A stretch of 64,000 nt of DNA from UBA5072 sp963822145 (GTDB lineage: Bacteria; Bacteroidota; Bacteroidia; Bacteroidales; UBA10428). Below, one piece after another: positions 27,496 to 37,028 of the stretch. The number at the start of each line of letters is the position of its first letter. Within the stretch, counting starts at the first letter, position 1. The notes below the pieces were generated by a model that had not been told where the DNA came from, ran no database searches, and worked only from the letters and a program-made list of their open reading frames with translations. The position numbers were made by a program, and so were the translations under genes. The DNA lies in assembly GCA_963822145.1 (NCBI GenBank), contig CAWGGG010000004.1, positions 1,116,001 through 1,180,000 of the forward strand, written 5' to 3'.

Positions 27496-28749
27496 ATGAT
27501 AATTGAAATCAAGATACCCAGTGCGGGTGAATCCATAACAGAAGTAGCTATTGGGAACTGGCTGGCAGAAAACGGGGCACTGGTTGAAAAGGATCAGGAG
27601 ATCGCTGAAGTGGAGACCGATAAGGCCACCCTCCCCCTGATTGCTCCTGAATCGGGAATGCTCAACATACTGGTACGTGCCGGCGACAAGGTGCAGGTTG
27701 GTGATATAGCCTGCACTGTTGATACCGATTATGCCAATAAGATTTCGCAGAAGAAGGTCCCAGTTAAAACCAAGGAACCTTCCATACCCGTCGCGGTTAT
27801 ACCGGCCCCTGAGTCCAAAATTGCACCCCCACCCTCCGGTGACCTTGCCGCAGTTAAATCAACGCCATTGGCCAATCGTATTATGGAACAGCATAACCTC
27901 GATATTGAGGCCATTATTCAGGGATTAAGAAGAATCACAAGGCAGGAGGTGGAAATGGTAGTTGAGCAGCAGCGCAGAACAACAATCTCCGGGCCTGTTC
28001 CTGCTTTTATTAAGGACAGCCGCGGCGCTGAAAGAACGCCGATGTCGCCCCTCAGGAGGAAATTGAGCAAACGTCTGGTGGCTGTAAAAAATGAGACCGC
28101 TATGCTGACTACCTTCAACGAGGTAGACATGAGCGCCCTGATGGAACTGCGCAGGAAATACCAGTCGATGTTTCAGGAGAAACACGGACAAAAACTTGGT
28201 TTAATGTCTTTTTTTACAAAGGCCTGTGCCGAAGCGCTGCTCTTGTTCCCCAGAGTAAATTCCATGATCGAAGGCGATGATATTATTACTCCAGGCTATG
28301 TGGATATAGCCATAGCCGTTCAAACCGAAAAAGGACTGATGGTTCCTGTAATTAGAAATGCCCATCAGATGAGTATTGCCAGGCTTGAGATTGCTATTGG
28401 CGAGTTGGCACAAAAGGCAAGAGCATCAAAACTTTCCCTTGAAGAAATGACAGGTGGCACCTTTACCATTACCAACGGGGGTGTATTTGGCTCTATGCTT
28501 TCCACTCCCATTCTGAATCCTCCGCAATCCGCAATCATGGGAATGCACAATATTACTGAACGCCCGGTCGCCATTTCCGGCCGGGTGGAAATCAGACCCA
28601 TGATGTATATCGCGCTTTCCTATGATCACCGCCTGATTGACGGCCGCGATTCTGTAAGTTTCCTGGTTAAGGTCAAGGAACTGATTGAATCGCCCCTGAA
28701 CATGGTGATGGAAGGAGCGGATCCTGAAAAACTCCTGCTGGATTTGTAA
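27496..28749 (+). CDS. sucB: 2-oxoglutarate dehydrogenase E2 (dihydrolipoyl succinyltransferase)
   Basis: Transfers succinyl from E1 to CoA. 417 residues. One lipoyl domain with the lipoylated K43 in ETDKAT, a Pro/Lys linker, a peripheral-subunit-binding region at about 120-155, and the catalytic domain ending in SYDHRLIDGRD (H378, D382). In the subunit-binding region the usual GTGKGGR loop is shortened to QGLRR, so E1/E3 docking may differ. Its stop at 28749 abuts the convergent nitroreductase stop at 28750. Operon partner of sucA. Confidence 0.94.
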   Translation: MIIEIKIPSAGESITEVAIGNWLAENGALVEKDQEIAEVETDKATLPLIAPESGMLNILVRAGDKVQVGDIACTVDTDYANKISQKKVPVKTKEPSIPVAVIPAPESKIAPPPSGDLAAVKSTPLANRIMEQHNLDIEAIIQGLRRITRQEVEMVVEQQRRTTISGPVPAFIKDSRGAERTPMSPLRRKLSKRLVAVKNETAMLTTFNEVDMSALMELRRKYQSMFQEKHGQKLGLMSFFTKACAEALLLFPRVNSMIEGDDIITPGYVDIAIAVQTEKGLMVPVIRNAHQMSIARLEIAIGELAQKARASKLSLEEMTGGTFTITNGGVFGSMLSTPILNPPQSAIMGMHNITERPVAISGRVEIRPMMYIALSYDHRLIDGRDSVSFLVKVKELIESPLNMVMEGADPEKLLLDL

Positions 28750-29337
28750 TCATGCGTTAATCCAAACCGTTTTTTCAGCCGCCGGAATTCGTTTTCTTAA
28801 TGGTAATTTCAGGTCGTTCCCGGGATAGCCAAGCAGAAAGAATCCCAGGCAGCGATCTTCGGTGCCCAGGTGGAGAAAATCACGCATCTGCCGGGTATAA
28901 CAGATATCACCCGTACTGAGATAACCTGCGATTCCATAGGCATTCAAGGAAAGATAGATATTCTCAATCACACAGGATGTGGCCACGACTTCTTCGATTT
29001 CGGGATACTTACGGTTGCTGTCCCGGATCATGCAAATTGTCAATACATGGGATACCTGGCTGATTTTATCTTCTAACTTTTTGATCTTGTTTTCCTTTAC
29101 CTGATCTGGTGGTGTTATTTCCAGGTATATCTCTTGCTGTTTTTCAAAGAATTTCCTGATACCAAGATCATGAAAAACGATGAATTTCCATGGCTGAGTG
29201 AGTCCGTGTGAAGGAGCCCATACGGCAAGATCAAGGATATCAGCAATTAAAGCGTTCTCGATCTTCCTTTCAGGATCAAAGTTAGCGGGCCAGGTAGAAT
29301 GTCGGCCTTTAATTATCTGATTGATTATTTCCTTCAT
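28750..29337 (-). CDS. Nitroreductase-family oxidoreductase
   Basis: About 195 residues, FMN nitroreductase fold: RHSTWPANFDP near the N-terminus, WAPSHGLTQPWKF, a central region with CVIENIYLSLNAYGIAG, and the C-terminal FFLLGYPG. Such enzymes reduce nitro-aromatics or quinones with NAD(P)H; natural substrate unknown. ATG 29337 is preferred over the upstream alternative at 29376 because it is the first methionine before the conserved helix and a TAATTTTG -7 element lies 36 bases upstream. The upstream region is divergent with the hydrolase gene. Confidence 0.82.
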   Translation of the reverse strand: MKEIINQIIKGRHSTWPANFDPERKIENALIADILDLAVWAPSHGLTQPWKFIVFHDLGIRKFFEKQQEIYLEITPPDQVKENKIKKLEDKISQVSHVLTICMIRDSNRKYPEIEEVVATSCVIENIYLSLNAYGIAGYLSTGDICYTRQMRDFLHLGTEDRCLGFFLLGYPGNDLKLPLRKRIPAAEKTVWINA

Positions 29338-29373
29338 AATGGCTGTTCTATTAAATAGGGTCTGTAACACCAG

Positions 29374-29381
29374 CAAAATTA
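29374..29381 (-). promoter_or_regulatory. -7 element for nitroreductase gene
   Basis: Minus strand reads TAATTTTG, a full TAnnTTTG match, 36 bases before ATG 29337. It falls inside the 104-base divergent spacer between the nitroreductase and hydrolase genes. Confidence 0.4.
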
Positions 29382-29408
29382 ACCAATTAATATTTACAAA
29401 TATTTTGA

Positions 29409-29416
29409 TAACTTTG
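29409..29416 (+). promoter_or_regulatory. -7 element for the lipoprotein hydrolase gene
   Basis: TAACTTTG, full TAnnTTTG match, 25 bases before ATG 29442. It supports that ATG rather than the GTG at 29433. Confidence 0.42.
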
Positions 29417-29441
29417 GAAATCCAATAATCCGGTGAAACTT

Positions 29442-30662
29442 ATGAAAATACCACGACTGGTCAACATTATGCTGACCATGCTAATACTGATTGCCTCATG
29501 CAGTAAGGAACAGAATGAACAGACCGATGCTTACCTGGTTGATTATAAATTTGAATTCGTTTATCCGCTAGAAACCATCGGATCAATGCTGTCAGTTCTG
29601 CTGTATGAATATCCCGAAGCCAGCGGCCTTCTGGAACACGCAAAATTTGGTGTCCAGTTGTACACCATCGAATATTACACCCATTATCAGGATTCCCTGA
29701 TTATTGCCTCGGGTTTGGTTTGTATGCCTATGGCTGATGAGGGATTTCCGGTGATCAGTTTTCAGAATGGCACCAATACAGCGCATGACAATGCCCCTTC
29801 AAAAGACCTTTTCAATGAAAACTACCTCATGCTGCAATTGATGGCCAGTAACGGATATGTTATTCTCATTCCAGATTATACAGGTTTTGGTGCGTCGGAG
29901 AATATTCTCCATCCTTATTATCATAGAACATCCACGAATAATGCGGTGATTGATATGATGCAAGCCTTTGAAGAACTTGAAAACAAAAACGATATTCTGC
30001 CGTACAGTAACAATAATACCTACCTGTTGGGATATTCGCAAGGTGGCTGGGCCACGCTCTCAGTATTCGATGAAATTGAAAACGGAGATGAAACAGGCAT
30101 CAATATTGCTGCTGTTTCCTGCGGGGCCGGTGCCTATGATCTGATGACGATGTCGACTTATGTGCTTGGTCAGGAAACCTTTCCCGGGCCTCTTTATCTT
30201 CCTTATTTTATCTATTCCCAAATAGATATGGGACTAATTCAGGATCCGCTGGAGAAATTTTTCAAATCGCCTTACACGGAAAAGATCCCGCAATTATTTG
30301 ATGGATCACTGACAAACAGTGAGGTGGTTGCAGAACTCACCGATCAGATCGCTGATCTGGTAACAGATAACATGAGGAATAATTTCCAGACAGGTCAGGA
30401 ATTCAGCAAACTCAGGGAACTGTTGATGGAAAATAGTGTTATGGCCTGGGATACAGATACGAAAATTCATATCTACCATGGTTCTGCGGATCAGAATGTT
30501 CCCCCGGAACAATCACAAAATCTCTACCAGAATTTTATGATTGCCGGAACGGATCCTTATACGGTGGAGTATTTTGATCTCCCTGGCATGGATCATGGCA
30601 CTGGTCTGGTTCCCTGGGGTATCCACACGCTGAACTGGTTTAATGCCCTGGAAGATAAATAA
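29442..30662 (+). CDS. Lipoprotein alpha/beta hydrolase (secreted lipase-like)
   Basis: About 406 residues. Lipoprotein signal with lipobox ending IASC (cysteine near residue 20), then an alpha/beta-hydrolase fold. The nucleophile elbow is GYSQGGWA with a catalytic serine, the aspartate region is YHGSADQNVPP, and the histidine is in GMDHGTG. The arrangement resembles fungal/bacterial secretory lipases and related esterases; substrate unknown. The frame is open three codons upstream, but ATG 29442 gives the clean signal peptide and fits the -7 element. galT follows 23 bases downstream. Confidence 0.82.
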   Translation: MKIPRLVNIMLTMLILIASCSKEQNEQTDAYLVDYKFEFVYPLETIGSMLSVLLYEYPEASGLLEHAKFGVQLYTIEYYTHYQDSLIIASGLVCMPMADEGFPVISFQNGTNTAHDNAPSKDLFNENYLMLQLMASNGYVILIPDYTGFGASENILHPYYHRTSTNNAVIDMMQAFEELENKNDILPYSNNNTYLLGYSQGGWATLSVFDEIENGDETGINIAAVSCGAGAYDLMTMSTYVLGQETFPGPLYLPYFIYSQIDMGLIQDPLEKFFKSPYTEKIPQLFDGSLTNSEVVAELTDQIADLVTDNMRNNFQTGQEFSKLRELLMENSVMAWDTDTKIHIYHGSADQNVPPEQSQNLYQNFMIAGTDPYTVEYFDLPGMDHGTGLVPWGIHTLNWFNALEDK

Positions 30663-30685
30663 TCCTTCATATACTGTTGTGTTCT

Positions 30686-31720
30686 ATGATTCAGCATTAC
30701 AGTCACCGCCGCCTGAACCTGCTTAACGGAGATTGGGTGCTGGTTGCGCCGCACCGCACCAAAAGACCCTGGCAAGGACATGAGGAAGAGGCTTTAAAAA
30801 GAAATGCCCTCCTTCATGACCCGGCCTGTTATTTGTGCCCCGGAAACACCCGTGCTAACGGTATCACCAATCCTGCATACAACGCTACTTACACTTTTGT
30901 GAATGATTTCAGTGCCCTGACAGAGGATGGACCTGGATTTGACCTTGATGAATCCGGCTTGTTGCTGGCACGCCGTGAACGCGGTGTGTGCAAAGTGATC
31001 TGCTTCTCGCCGCGGCATGATCTGACCCTTGCAGAAATGGACATATCGGATATTGAACGGGTGATCCTGACCTGGCAGGACGAATACAGAACACTGGGTG
31101 CATTGCCCTTTATCAACCATGTACAAATATTTGAGAATAAAGGTGAGCTCATGGGATGCAGCAACCCGCATCCGCACGGACAGATCTGGGCGCAGGAGTC
31201 GGTACCGGTTGAGCCGGCCAAGGAACAGGCACAGCAGTTGCTATATTATAACCAGCACAAAACCGTACTTCTTAACGATTATCTGCGGCTTGAACTGAAA
31301 CAAAAAGAAAGAATCATTTTTGAAAATGAAGGATTTGCGATTCTTGTGCCGTTTTGGGCTGTCTGGCCCTATGAAACCATGATCCTGCCAAAAAGAGCGA
31401 TCGAACATATCGGGCTGCTGTCGGTGGAAGAAGTAAGAGGTTTTGCGCAAGCCATCAAGGTCATTACCACACGATACGACAATCTGTTTAAAACCTCCTT
31501 CCCTTATTCTGCAGGCATTCACCAGGCACCTACCGATGGCAGGGATCATCCGGATTGGCAAATGCACATGCATTTTTACCCTCCCCTGCTCCGGTCAGCC
31601 AACATTAAGAAATTTATGGTGGGTTACGAATTGCTGGCCAACCCACAGCGCGACATCACTGCAGAAACCAGCGCAGCCATACTGCGCGACTTGCCGGATA
31701 AGCATTATCTTATGGGGTAA
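30686..31720 (+). CDS. galT: Galactose-1-phosphate uridylyltransferase
   Basis: Exchanges UDP between glucose 1-phosphate and galactose 1-phosphate (Leloir pathway). 344 residues. The active-site loop is SNPHPHGQIW (HPH around residue 163), and zinc-site residues lie in CYLCPGN near residue 47. ATG 30686 is used because the upstream TTG at 30677 gives only three extra codons. Probably co-transcribed with the lipase-like gene 23 bases upstream, though the link between them is not obvious. galK and galE are not in the window. Confidence 0.92.
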   Translation: MIQHYSHRRLNLLNGDWVLVAPHRTKRPWQGHEEEALKRNALLHDPACYLCPGNTRANGITNPAYNATYTFVNDFSALTEDGPGFDLDESGLLLARRERGVCKVICFSPRHDLTLAEMDISDIERVILTWQDEYRTLGALPFINHVQIFENKGELMGCSNPHPHGQIWAQESVPVEPAKEQAQQLLYYNQHKTVLLNDYLRLELKQKERIIFENEGFAILVPFWAVWPYETMILPKRAIEHIGLLSVEEVRGFAQAIKVITTRYDNLFKTSFPYSAGIHQAPTDGRDHPDWQMHMHFYPPLLRSANIKKFMVGYELLANPQRDITAETSAAILRDLPDKHYLMG

Positions 31721-31723
31721 AGA

Positions 31724-32437
31724 TTAAAGAAAATTCTTGTTCAGGTATTCCTGGAATTTTTCCTTGTACTGATCGCTAATCGGAATATAAGCCTTTCCGA
31801 AAACGATCCGGCTTCGCTCAATGGTATCAATTTTTTCAAGATTAACGATAAAAGAGCGGTGCACCCGCATGAAGGAGGATTCCGGAAGCTTTGATTCCAG
31901 AATTTTCAGGGAAGTCAGCGATAATATCGGCTTGGATTCGATACGGGTGTATACCTTGACATAATCCTTGAGGCCTTCAACATAAAGAATATCGTTGAAA
32001 TTGATTCTTTTTATCTTGTACTCCGATTTCAGGAACAGGAATTCATTGTTGACTTCCACCTGGTTCATGGAAGTGTGTTCAAGCCGGATCATCCTTATCG
32101 CTTTCTGGACCGCCTTGAAAAACTCCTCATAGCTGAATGGCTTGAGCAGGTAATCCAGCACATTAAGCCGAAAGCCTTCCAGTGCGTATTTTTCATAAGC
32201 GGTGGTAAATATCACCTTTGGTCCCTTCGTAAGAGCACGGGTAAACTCAATGCCTGTAAGATCGGGCATCTGTATATCAACAAAAACAAGATCCACCGGT
32301 TTATCAGCCATAAATTCCATTGCGTCAAGCGGATTATCGAATTTCCCGATGAGGGTCAAACCCGGCGTTTTTTCAATATAACCTGCCACGAGCTGTAAAG
32401 CCAGAGGTTCATCGTCAATGGCGATAGTATTTATCAT
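31724..32437 (-). CDS. LytTR response regulator
   Basis: About 237 residues: CheY-like receiver with phospho-acceptor D54 in VFVDIQMPD, and a LytTR DNA-binding domain from about residue 135 (YVEGLKDYVKVYT, FMRVHRSFIVN). ATG 32437 leaves four bases to the upstream kinase gene, a spacing typical of a translationally coupled pair. By position it is the last gene of a six-gene operon with a TolC channel, adaptor, MacB-like pump and LytS kinase, so it likely regulates that operon. Confidence 0.88.
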   Translation of the reverse strand: MINTIAIDDEPLALQLVAGYIEKTPGLTLIGKFDNPLDAMEFMADKPVDLVFVDIQMPDLTGIEFTRALTKGPKVIFTTAYEKYALEGFRLNVLDYLLKPFSYEEFFKAVQKAIRMIRLEHTSMNQVEVNNEFLFLKSEYKIKRINFNDILYVEGLKDYVKVYTRIESKPILSLTSLKILESKLPESSFMRVHRSFIVNLEKIDTIERSRIVFGKAYIPISDQYKEKFQEYLNKNFL

Positions 32438-32441
32438 GTTA

Positions 32442-33563
32442 TCAGTTTTTTCCAAAAAATATTTTCACCAGCACATCAAAAACTGAAGCGTCCTGATTAA
32501 TAATAAGCTCATGCTTGTCAGGAAAAAGCAGGTTCAGACGTTTGCTGACATTTTCCAGGCCAATACCGGAATGTTCAGAAGAGGCAATAGCAACAGGCTT
32601 TACAATGCTGTTCATACACCTGAAGGTAATCATTTCCGGTGTAACTTCCATGGTGATACTGATAAATGATTTTTCCCGGTAACTGATCCCATGCTTGAAT
32701 GCATTTTCAATAATGGAAATAAAAAGCAAGGGTGGGATGGAAATATTCTCCTGATTTTCAGGAAAGGACACCGTAAGCTTTACCTTATCGCTCATCCGTA
32801 ACCGCATCAGGTCAATATAGTTGTTCATGAATTCAATCTCACTGCTGAGCTTTGTTTCCCCGTATTCCGATTCATACAGGAGATATCGCATCATCCTGGA
32901 CAATTTCAGCACGGCGCTCTGAGAATCTTCCGTATTGATGGTGATCAGGGAGTATATGTTATTCAGGGTATTAAAAAAGAAATGCGGGCTGATCTGATTC
33001 TTCAGGAAAGCGAGTTCCGAATTCAACTTTTCTTTTTCCAGTTCTTTCTGCCTTTTTTCAACCTTGGCGTTGCGTTCAAGAATTCTGAGACCCAGCGCAA
33101 AAATGGTAATAAAAAGATTGGTGAAGCTATAGTTGATCACCCGTAACATTCCAAAGATCGGGCGTCTGTCCGGCTCTCCGCCAGAAGGTCTCAGGTTATC
33201 CCCGTCATCAGGCCTGACTTCCGGCCTTCGCTCGACCTGATCCATGGGTCTCTGACTGATGTTATACTTAAAGGCCAGTTCATTGGAAATATCGCTGACA
33301 AAATAAAGTCCGATCATAAACAGGATGGTCGCCAGGTAATATCGATATCTTCGCGCGCTGAAAAAGAATTTGGGAATCAGCACCAGGTAATTGCCGTAAA
33401 AAATAATTCCATTGATGGTGATGTTGATATAATAGAACCAGATAAAGTCCTTGCCGATATTCCACCGGTTCACAAAATACAGGGGCAATCCCAAAAGAAT
33501 GGTCCAGGCAGCGATATGCAGCAGGATCCGGACCTTGTTGCCATGAAAAAACAGTGCTTTCAT
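32442..33563 (-). CDS. LytS-type sensor histidine kinase
   Basis: 373 residues. Four hydrophobic segments in the N-terminal ~160 residues give a membrane sensor; a basic/Pro-rich loop (residues ~105-135) sits before the last segment. The histidine is H194 in QISPHFFFNTLNNI, the signature of the 5TM/LytS histidine kinase family (His_kinase domain), followed by an ATPase domain (ENAFKHG, GIGLENVSKRL). It phosphorylates the LytTR regulator encoded 4 bases downstream. Signal unknown; its place after efflux genes suggests it senses envelope damage or a pump substrate. Confidence 0.88.
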   Translation of the reverse strand: MKALFFHGNKVRILLHIAAWTILLGLPLYFVNRWNIGKDFIWFYYINITINGIIFYGNYLVLIPKFFFSARRYRYYLATILFMIGLYFVSDISNELAFKYNISQRPMDQVERRPEVRPDDGDNLRPSGGEPDRRPIFGMLRVINYSFTNLFITIFALGLRILERNAKVEKRQKELEKEKLNSELAFLKNQISPHFFFNTLNNIYSLITINTEDSQSAVLKLSRMMRYLLYESEYGETKLSSEIEFMNNYIDLMRLRMSDKVKLTVSFPENQENISIPPLLFISIIENAFKHGISYREKSFISITMEVTPEMITFRCMNSIVKPVAIASSEHSGIGLENVSKRLNLLFPDKHELIINQDASVFDVLVKIFFGKN

Positions 33564-33646
33564 TCCTTGCGCGTGTAATTAAAAATTCAAAAATCCAGCT
33601 TCCGCTGTGGTTTCATTTAGCAAACCTCACTTGATATGGAAAACGT

Positions 33647-34867
33647 TTATTCATATCGTAAGGCATCGATCGGGTTGAGGTTGGAAGCTTTCCGTGCCGG
33701 ATACCAACCGAAAAACACGCCGATGGCAAAGCATACAATGAAAGCCAGTATCACGGCCTTGGTCTGAACATAGGCTTCTGTATCAATAAGTGATCCGGCA
33801 CCTTTGGCGATCAGATAACCCAGAATGATGCCGAAAAGCCCTCCCAGAATACTCAGAATGATCGATTCAACCAGGAACTGTTTCAGGATATCCTGGCTGC
33901 GGCCTCCGACCGACATGCGAAGCCCGATCTCACGGGTTCGTTCGGTCACGGAAACGAACATGATGTTCATGATGCCAATGCCACCTACCAGCAAAGAAAT
34001 ACCGGCAATAGCACCCAACAGGTAAGTCATAATATCCGTTATGGAGGACATGGTTTCCATTAGTTCCGATTGTGACATAATCCTGAAGTTGTTTTCATCG
34101 GAATCTTTTAGCTTATGTGTCCTCCGCAATATTTCTTCCATTTCGGTCTTTGCCTTTGATGATTTCTCCTCACTCACAGCAGATGCATAAATACCGTTTA
34201 TATAATCAATGGCAGCTAAACGTCGCTGAACAGTGGTATAGGGTGCAATAATGAGATCATCCTGGTCCTGGCCCATGCCACTTTCCCCTTTCTCTTCCAG
34301 CACACCGATAATGAGAAAAGGAAGGTTTTTGATCCGGATGCTTAATCCTACCGGATCCATCCCTTTCCCGAAGAGGTTTTCTATCACAGTTTGGCCGAGT
34401 ATGCAAACTTTGGCCATGCTTTTTATTTCCTGTGAATTAAATATGCGTCCACTGCTGATGGTGAGCTTTTTAATACCCATATATTCTTCACTGACACCGT
34501 ATATTGTAGATTGGGTATTCTGGTTGCCGTAGATAATCTGTCCGCTGGCACGAATCTCGGGAGATACTGCCGCAAGATAAGTTGCCTCATTTCGCAGGGC
34601 AATAACATCGGACATTTTCATGGCATTGGAACTGGAACTTCCCAGGCTTACGCCGCCACGCCGCTGAAAATTGGGCATCACCATGATCATATTGGTACCC
34701 ATCTTGGATAGTTCTTCCTGCATGCCTCTTTTGGATCCTTCACCCAGTGCGAGCATAGCAATAACTGACGCCACACCGATGATAATACCCAGCATGGTCA
34801 GTATGGCCCTCAGCCGGTTTCTCACCAGGGCCCTGATGGCTATTATGAATAGATTTTTATAACTCAT
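33647..34867 (-). CDS. MacB-like ABC transporter permease
   Basis: 406 residues, MacB/FtsX-type permease: one N-terminal transmembrane segment (residues ~17-38, GIIIGVASVIAM), a large periplasmic domain (MacB_PCD) to about residue 280, then three C-terminal spans with TREIGLRMSVGG between them. Twelve bases after the ATPase gene, same operon. Together with the adaptor and TolC-type protein it would form a tripartite export machine for peptides, lipids or drugs; substrate not readable. Confidence 0.9.
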   Translation of the reverse strand: MSYKNLFIIAIRALVRNRLRAILTMLGIIIGVASVIAMLALGEGSKRGMQEELSKMGTNMIMVMPNFQRRGGVSLGSSSSNAMKMSDVIALRNEATYLAAVSPEIRASGQIIYGNQNTQSTIYGVSEEYMGIKKLTISSGRIFNSQEIKSMAKVCILGQTVIENLFGKGMDPVGLSIRIKNLPFLIIGVLEEKGESGMGQDQDDLIIAPYTTVQRRLAAIDYINGIYASAVSEEKSSKAKTEMEEILRRTHKLKDSDENNFRIMSQSELMETMSSITDIMTYLLGAIAGISLLVGGIGIMNIMFVSVTERTREIGLRMSVGGRSQDILKQFLVESIILSILGGLFGIILGYLIAKGAGSLIDTEAYVQTKAVILAFIVCFAIGVFFGWYPARKASNLNPIDALRYE

Positions 34868-34879
34868 ACTCTTTGTTAT

Positions 34880-35638
34880 TTATGCGTCAAATTCCTCAAT
34901 ATTTTCCACAGGTAATGTTTTCAGGATCTCTCTGGCGTTTAGCCTTTCTGTCACCATGCTTTCACGTTGTATTAACCCGTCACGGAATACCACGTTCCGC
35001 GTGGCAAACCGGGCAATATCCTGCTCGTGGGTGACATATACAATGGTTCTCCCCCTTTCGTTCAGATCCTGGAACAACTCCATGATCTCAAAAGAGGTAC
35101 GGGTATCCAGGTTGCCGGTTGGCTCATCAGCCAGGATCATAACCGGGTCATTGACAAGAGAGCGGGCAATGGCAACTCTTTGTTGCTGTCCACCAGACAA
35201 CTGATTGGGCATGTGATGCATACGGTCTGCAAGTCCTACAGCTTCCAGTGCTTTAAGAGCTCGGTCTTTTCTTTCTTTTGATTTGATTTTTGGGTCATAA
35301 AACAGCGGGAGTTCAACATTCTCCAGTGCTGTGGTCCTGGGCAACAGATTATAAGCCTGGAAAACAAAACCTAGCTTCTGATTGCGCAACCTGGCCAGTT
35401 CATCTTTTGAAAGCGTGCGGATATTCACTCCGTCTAAAAAGTAATCACCTTTGGTAGGAATATCCAGACATCCCAGGATGTTCAGCATGGTAGATTTTCC
35501 GGAACCGCTCACGCCCATAACCGCTACAAATTCCCCTTGCTGGATCTTCATATCCACACCGCGAAGAGCATGTACTGTCACCTCACCGATATGGTAGTCC
35601 TTTTTAAGGCTGCTAATTTCTATGATTGTTTTACTCAT
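34880..35638 (-). CDS. MacB-like ABC transporter ATP-binding protein
   Basis: 252 residues. Walker A GVSGSGKST (42-50), ABC signature LSGGQQQR, Walker B MILADEPTGNLD and the H-loop VTHEQ are all intact. It belongs to the LolD/MacB family of export ATPases, here encoded separately from its permease 12 bases downstream. It powers the adaptor-TolC assembly of the same operon. Confidence 0.94.
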   Translation of the reverse strand: MSKTIIEISSLKKDYHIGEVTVHALRGVDMKIQQGEFVAVMGVSGSGKSTMLNILGCLDIPTKGDYFLDGVNIRTLSKDELARLRNQKLGFVFQAYNLLPRTTALENVELPLFYDPKIKSKERKDRALKALEAVGLADRMHHMPNQLSGGQQQRVAIARSLVNDPVMILADEPTGNLDTRTSFEIMELFQDLNERGRTIVYVTHEQDIARFATRNVVFRDGLIQRESMVTERLNAREILKTLPVENIEEFDA

Positions 35639-35672
35639 TTTCTTAATTTTTCTATGGACTATTCATTTACTA

Positions 35673-36998
35673 TCAGAAGGGGAAGGGACCACGGGGACCC
35701 TGGTTCTGAGTTGCGGTTTGGCTGTCAGATGATCCGCCTTCCATGGAAATAACAACCTCATCACCTTCTTTCAGACCTGATAAAACCTCCACGTTCGTTC
35801 CATTGTCAATGCCAATAGTGATCCTGTTCGGACGAATTCCGCCCAGGCTATCCTTCACCCAAACCATCTTGGAACCGTCAGGCGCCATGAAGTTTCCGAA
35901 ACCTCCCTGTGGCATCTGGGGCATTGTGCCGGTGGGCATTGTCTGACCAGCGGATGATTGATTTCCATTGGCAGCCATAGCAGTACCCTGGCTGGCAGTA
36001 CCGGACGGAGGCATACCCATGGGCCGGGCCCCGGTCGGCATGTTTTTTGCCATCTTTTCAAATTGTTGCTGCATATATGCCTGATCAGGCGTAAAGCGCA
36101 TGGCCTTGCCCGAGAGGATCAGGGTATTCTGTTTTTCATCCACATAAATAGTGGCACTGGCTGTCATTCCCGGCATCAACTTCTGATCAGGATTCGGTGC
36201 GCTCAGGATCACAGAATAGGTGACTACATTATTGGTAGTGGTGGGTTGCAACCTGACTTCAGCTACCTTCCCTTCAAATTTCATGTCGGTATAAGCATCC
36301 ACCGTAAATTCAACGCGCTGATCCTGTTTTACTTTTCCGATATCAGCTTCGTCCACACTGGTTTCTACCTCCATCTGGGTAAGATCATTCACAATGGTGA
36401 ACAGCGTCGGTGTATTGAAACTGGCCGCTACGGTCTGTCCTTCCTCAATGGCCCGGTTAAGTACTACACCATCAATCGGCGATGTAATGGTGCAATAGTC
36501 CAGGTTGACCTTGGTTCTGTCATAGGACGACCTGGCATTTTTAAGAGAGGCCTTTGCGTTTTCGTAATTGTACAGGGCCTGATCATAATCCGATTGGGCA
36601 ATCAGTTTTTTCTCATACAATGCTTTCAGCCGGTTGTAGGTTGCTTCCTGATAGGTAAGCTGGGCCTGAGCCTGATTGAGCGTCGCCTGACTTTGTTCAA
36701 GTTGGGCAGTAAGCTGTTTTTTATCGATCATGGCCAGCAGCTGACCCTGCTTGACTTTATCATTAAAATCCACATATACTTTATCAATGATACCGGATAC
36801 CTGTGTTCCCACATCAACTGAGGTTACGGCTTCGATAGTACCTGTCGCGGTTACCGTATTGGTGATACTTCCGCGTTCCACTTTCACCGTTTCAAAGGTT
36901 ACTTCGGTTTTCTTCTTGCTGAAAGGCTTGGTTATTAATAGCACAGCAACGGCAGCTACTACGACCACTGAACCTATAATCAGAATTTTCTTTTTCAT
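35673..36998 (-). CDS. Periplasmic adaptor (HlyD/MacA family) with Met/Pro/Gly-rich insert
   Basis: 441 residues. N-terminal membrane anchor (4-24), a barrel-sandwich/lipoyl half near 55-95, a coiled-coil hairpin of Gln-rich heptads at about 96-165, the second lipoyl half, then a beta-barrel domain and membrane-proximal domain. Between about residues 305 and 378 lies a low-complexity stretch rich in Met, Pro, Gly, Gln and Ser, unusual for the family. It links the MacB-like pump to the TolC-type channel encoded upstream. Confidence 0.9.
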   Translation of the reverse strand: MKKKILIIGSVVVVAAVAVLLITKPFSKKKTEVTFETVKVERGSITNTVTATGTIEAVTSVDVGTQVSGIIDKVYVDFNDKVKQGQLLAMIDKKQLTAQLEQSQATLNQAQAQLTYQEATYNRLKALYEKKLIAQSDYDQALYNYENAKASLKNARSSYDRTKVNLDYCTITSPIDGVVLNRAIEEGQTVAASFNTPTLFTIVNDLTQMEVETSVDEADIGKVKQDQRVEFTVDAYTDMKFEGKVAEVRLQPTTTNNVVTYSVILSAPNPDQKLMPGMTASATIYVDEKQNTLILSGKAMRFTPDQAYMQQQFEKMAKNMPTGARPMGMPPSGTASQGTAMAANGNQSSAGQTMPTGTMPQMPQGGFGNFMAPDGSKMVWVKDSLGGIRPNRITIGIDNGTNVEVLSGLKEGDEVVISMEGGSSDSQTATQNQGPRGPFPF

Positions 36999-37028
36999 GA
37001 CTTTATATTTTACTATTTTGAATTTGTT

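Noticed and set aside
35958..36821. 287-codon open frame antisense to the periplasmic adaptor gene
   Set aside because: It is the reverse-frame shadow of a well-supported adaptor gene, has no recognisable domain and no signal or start context of its own.
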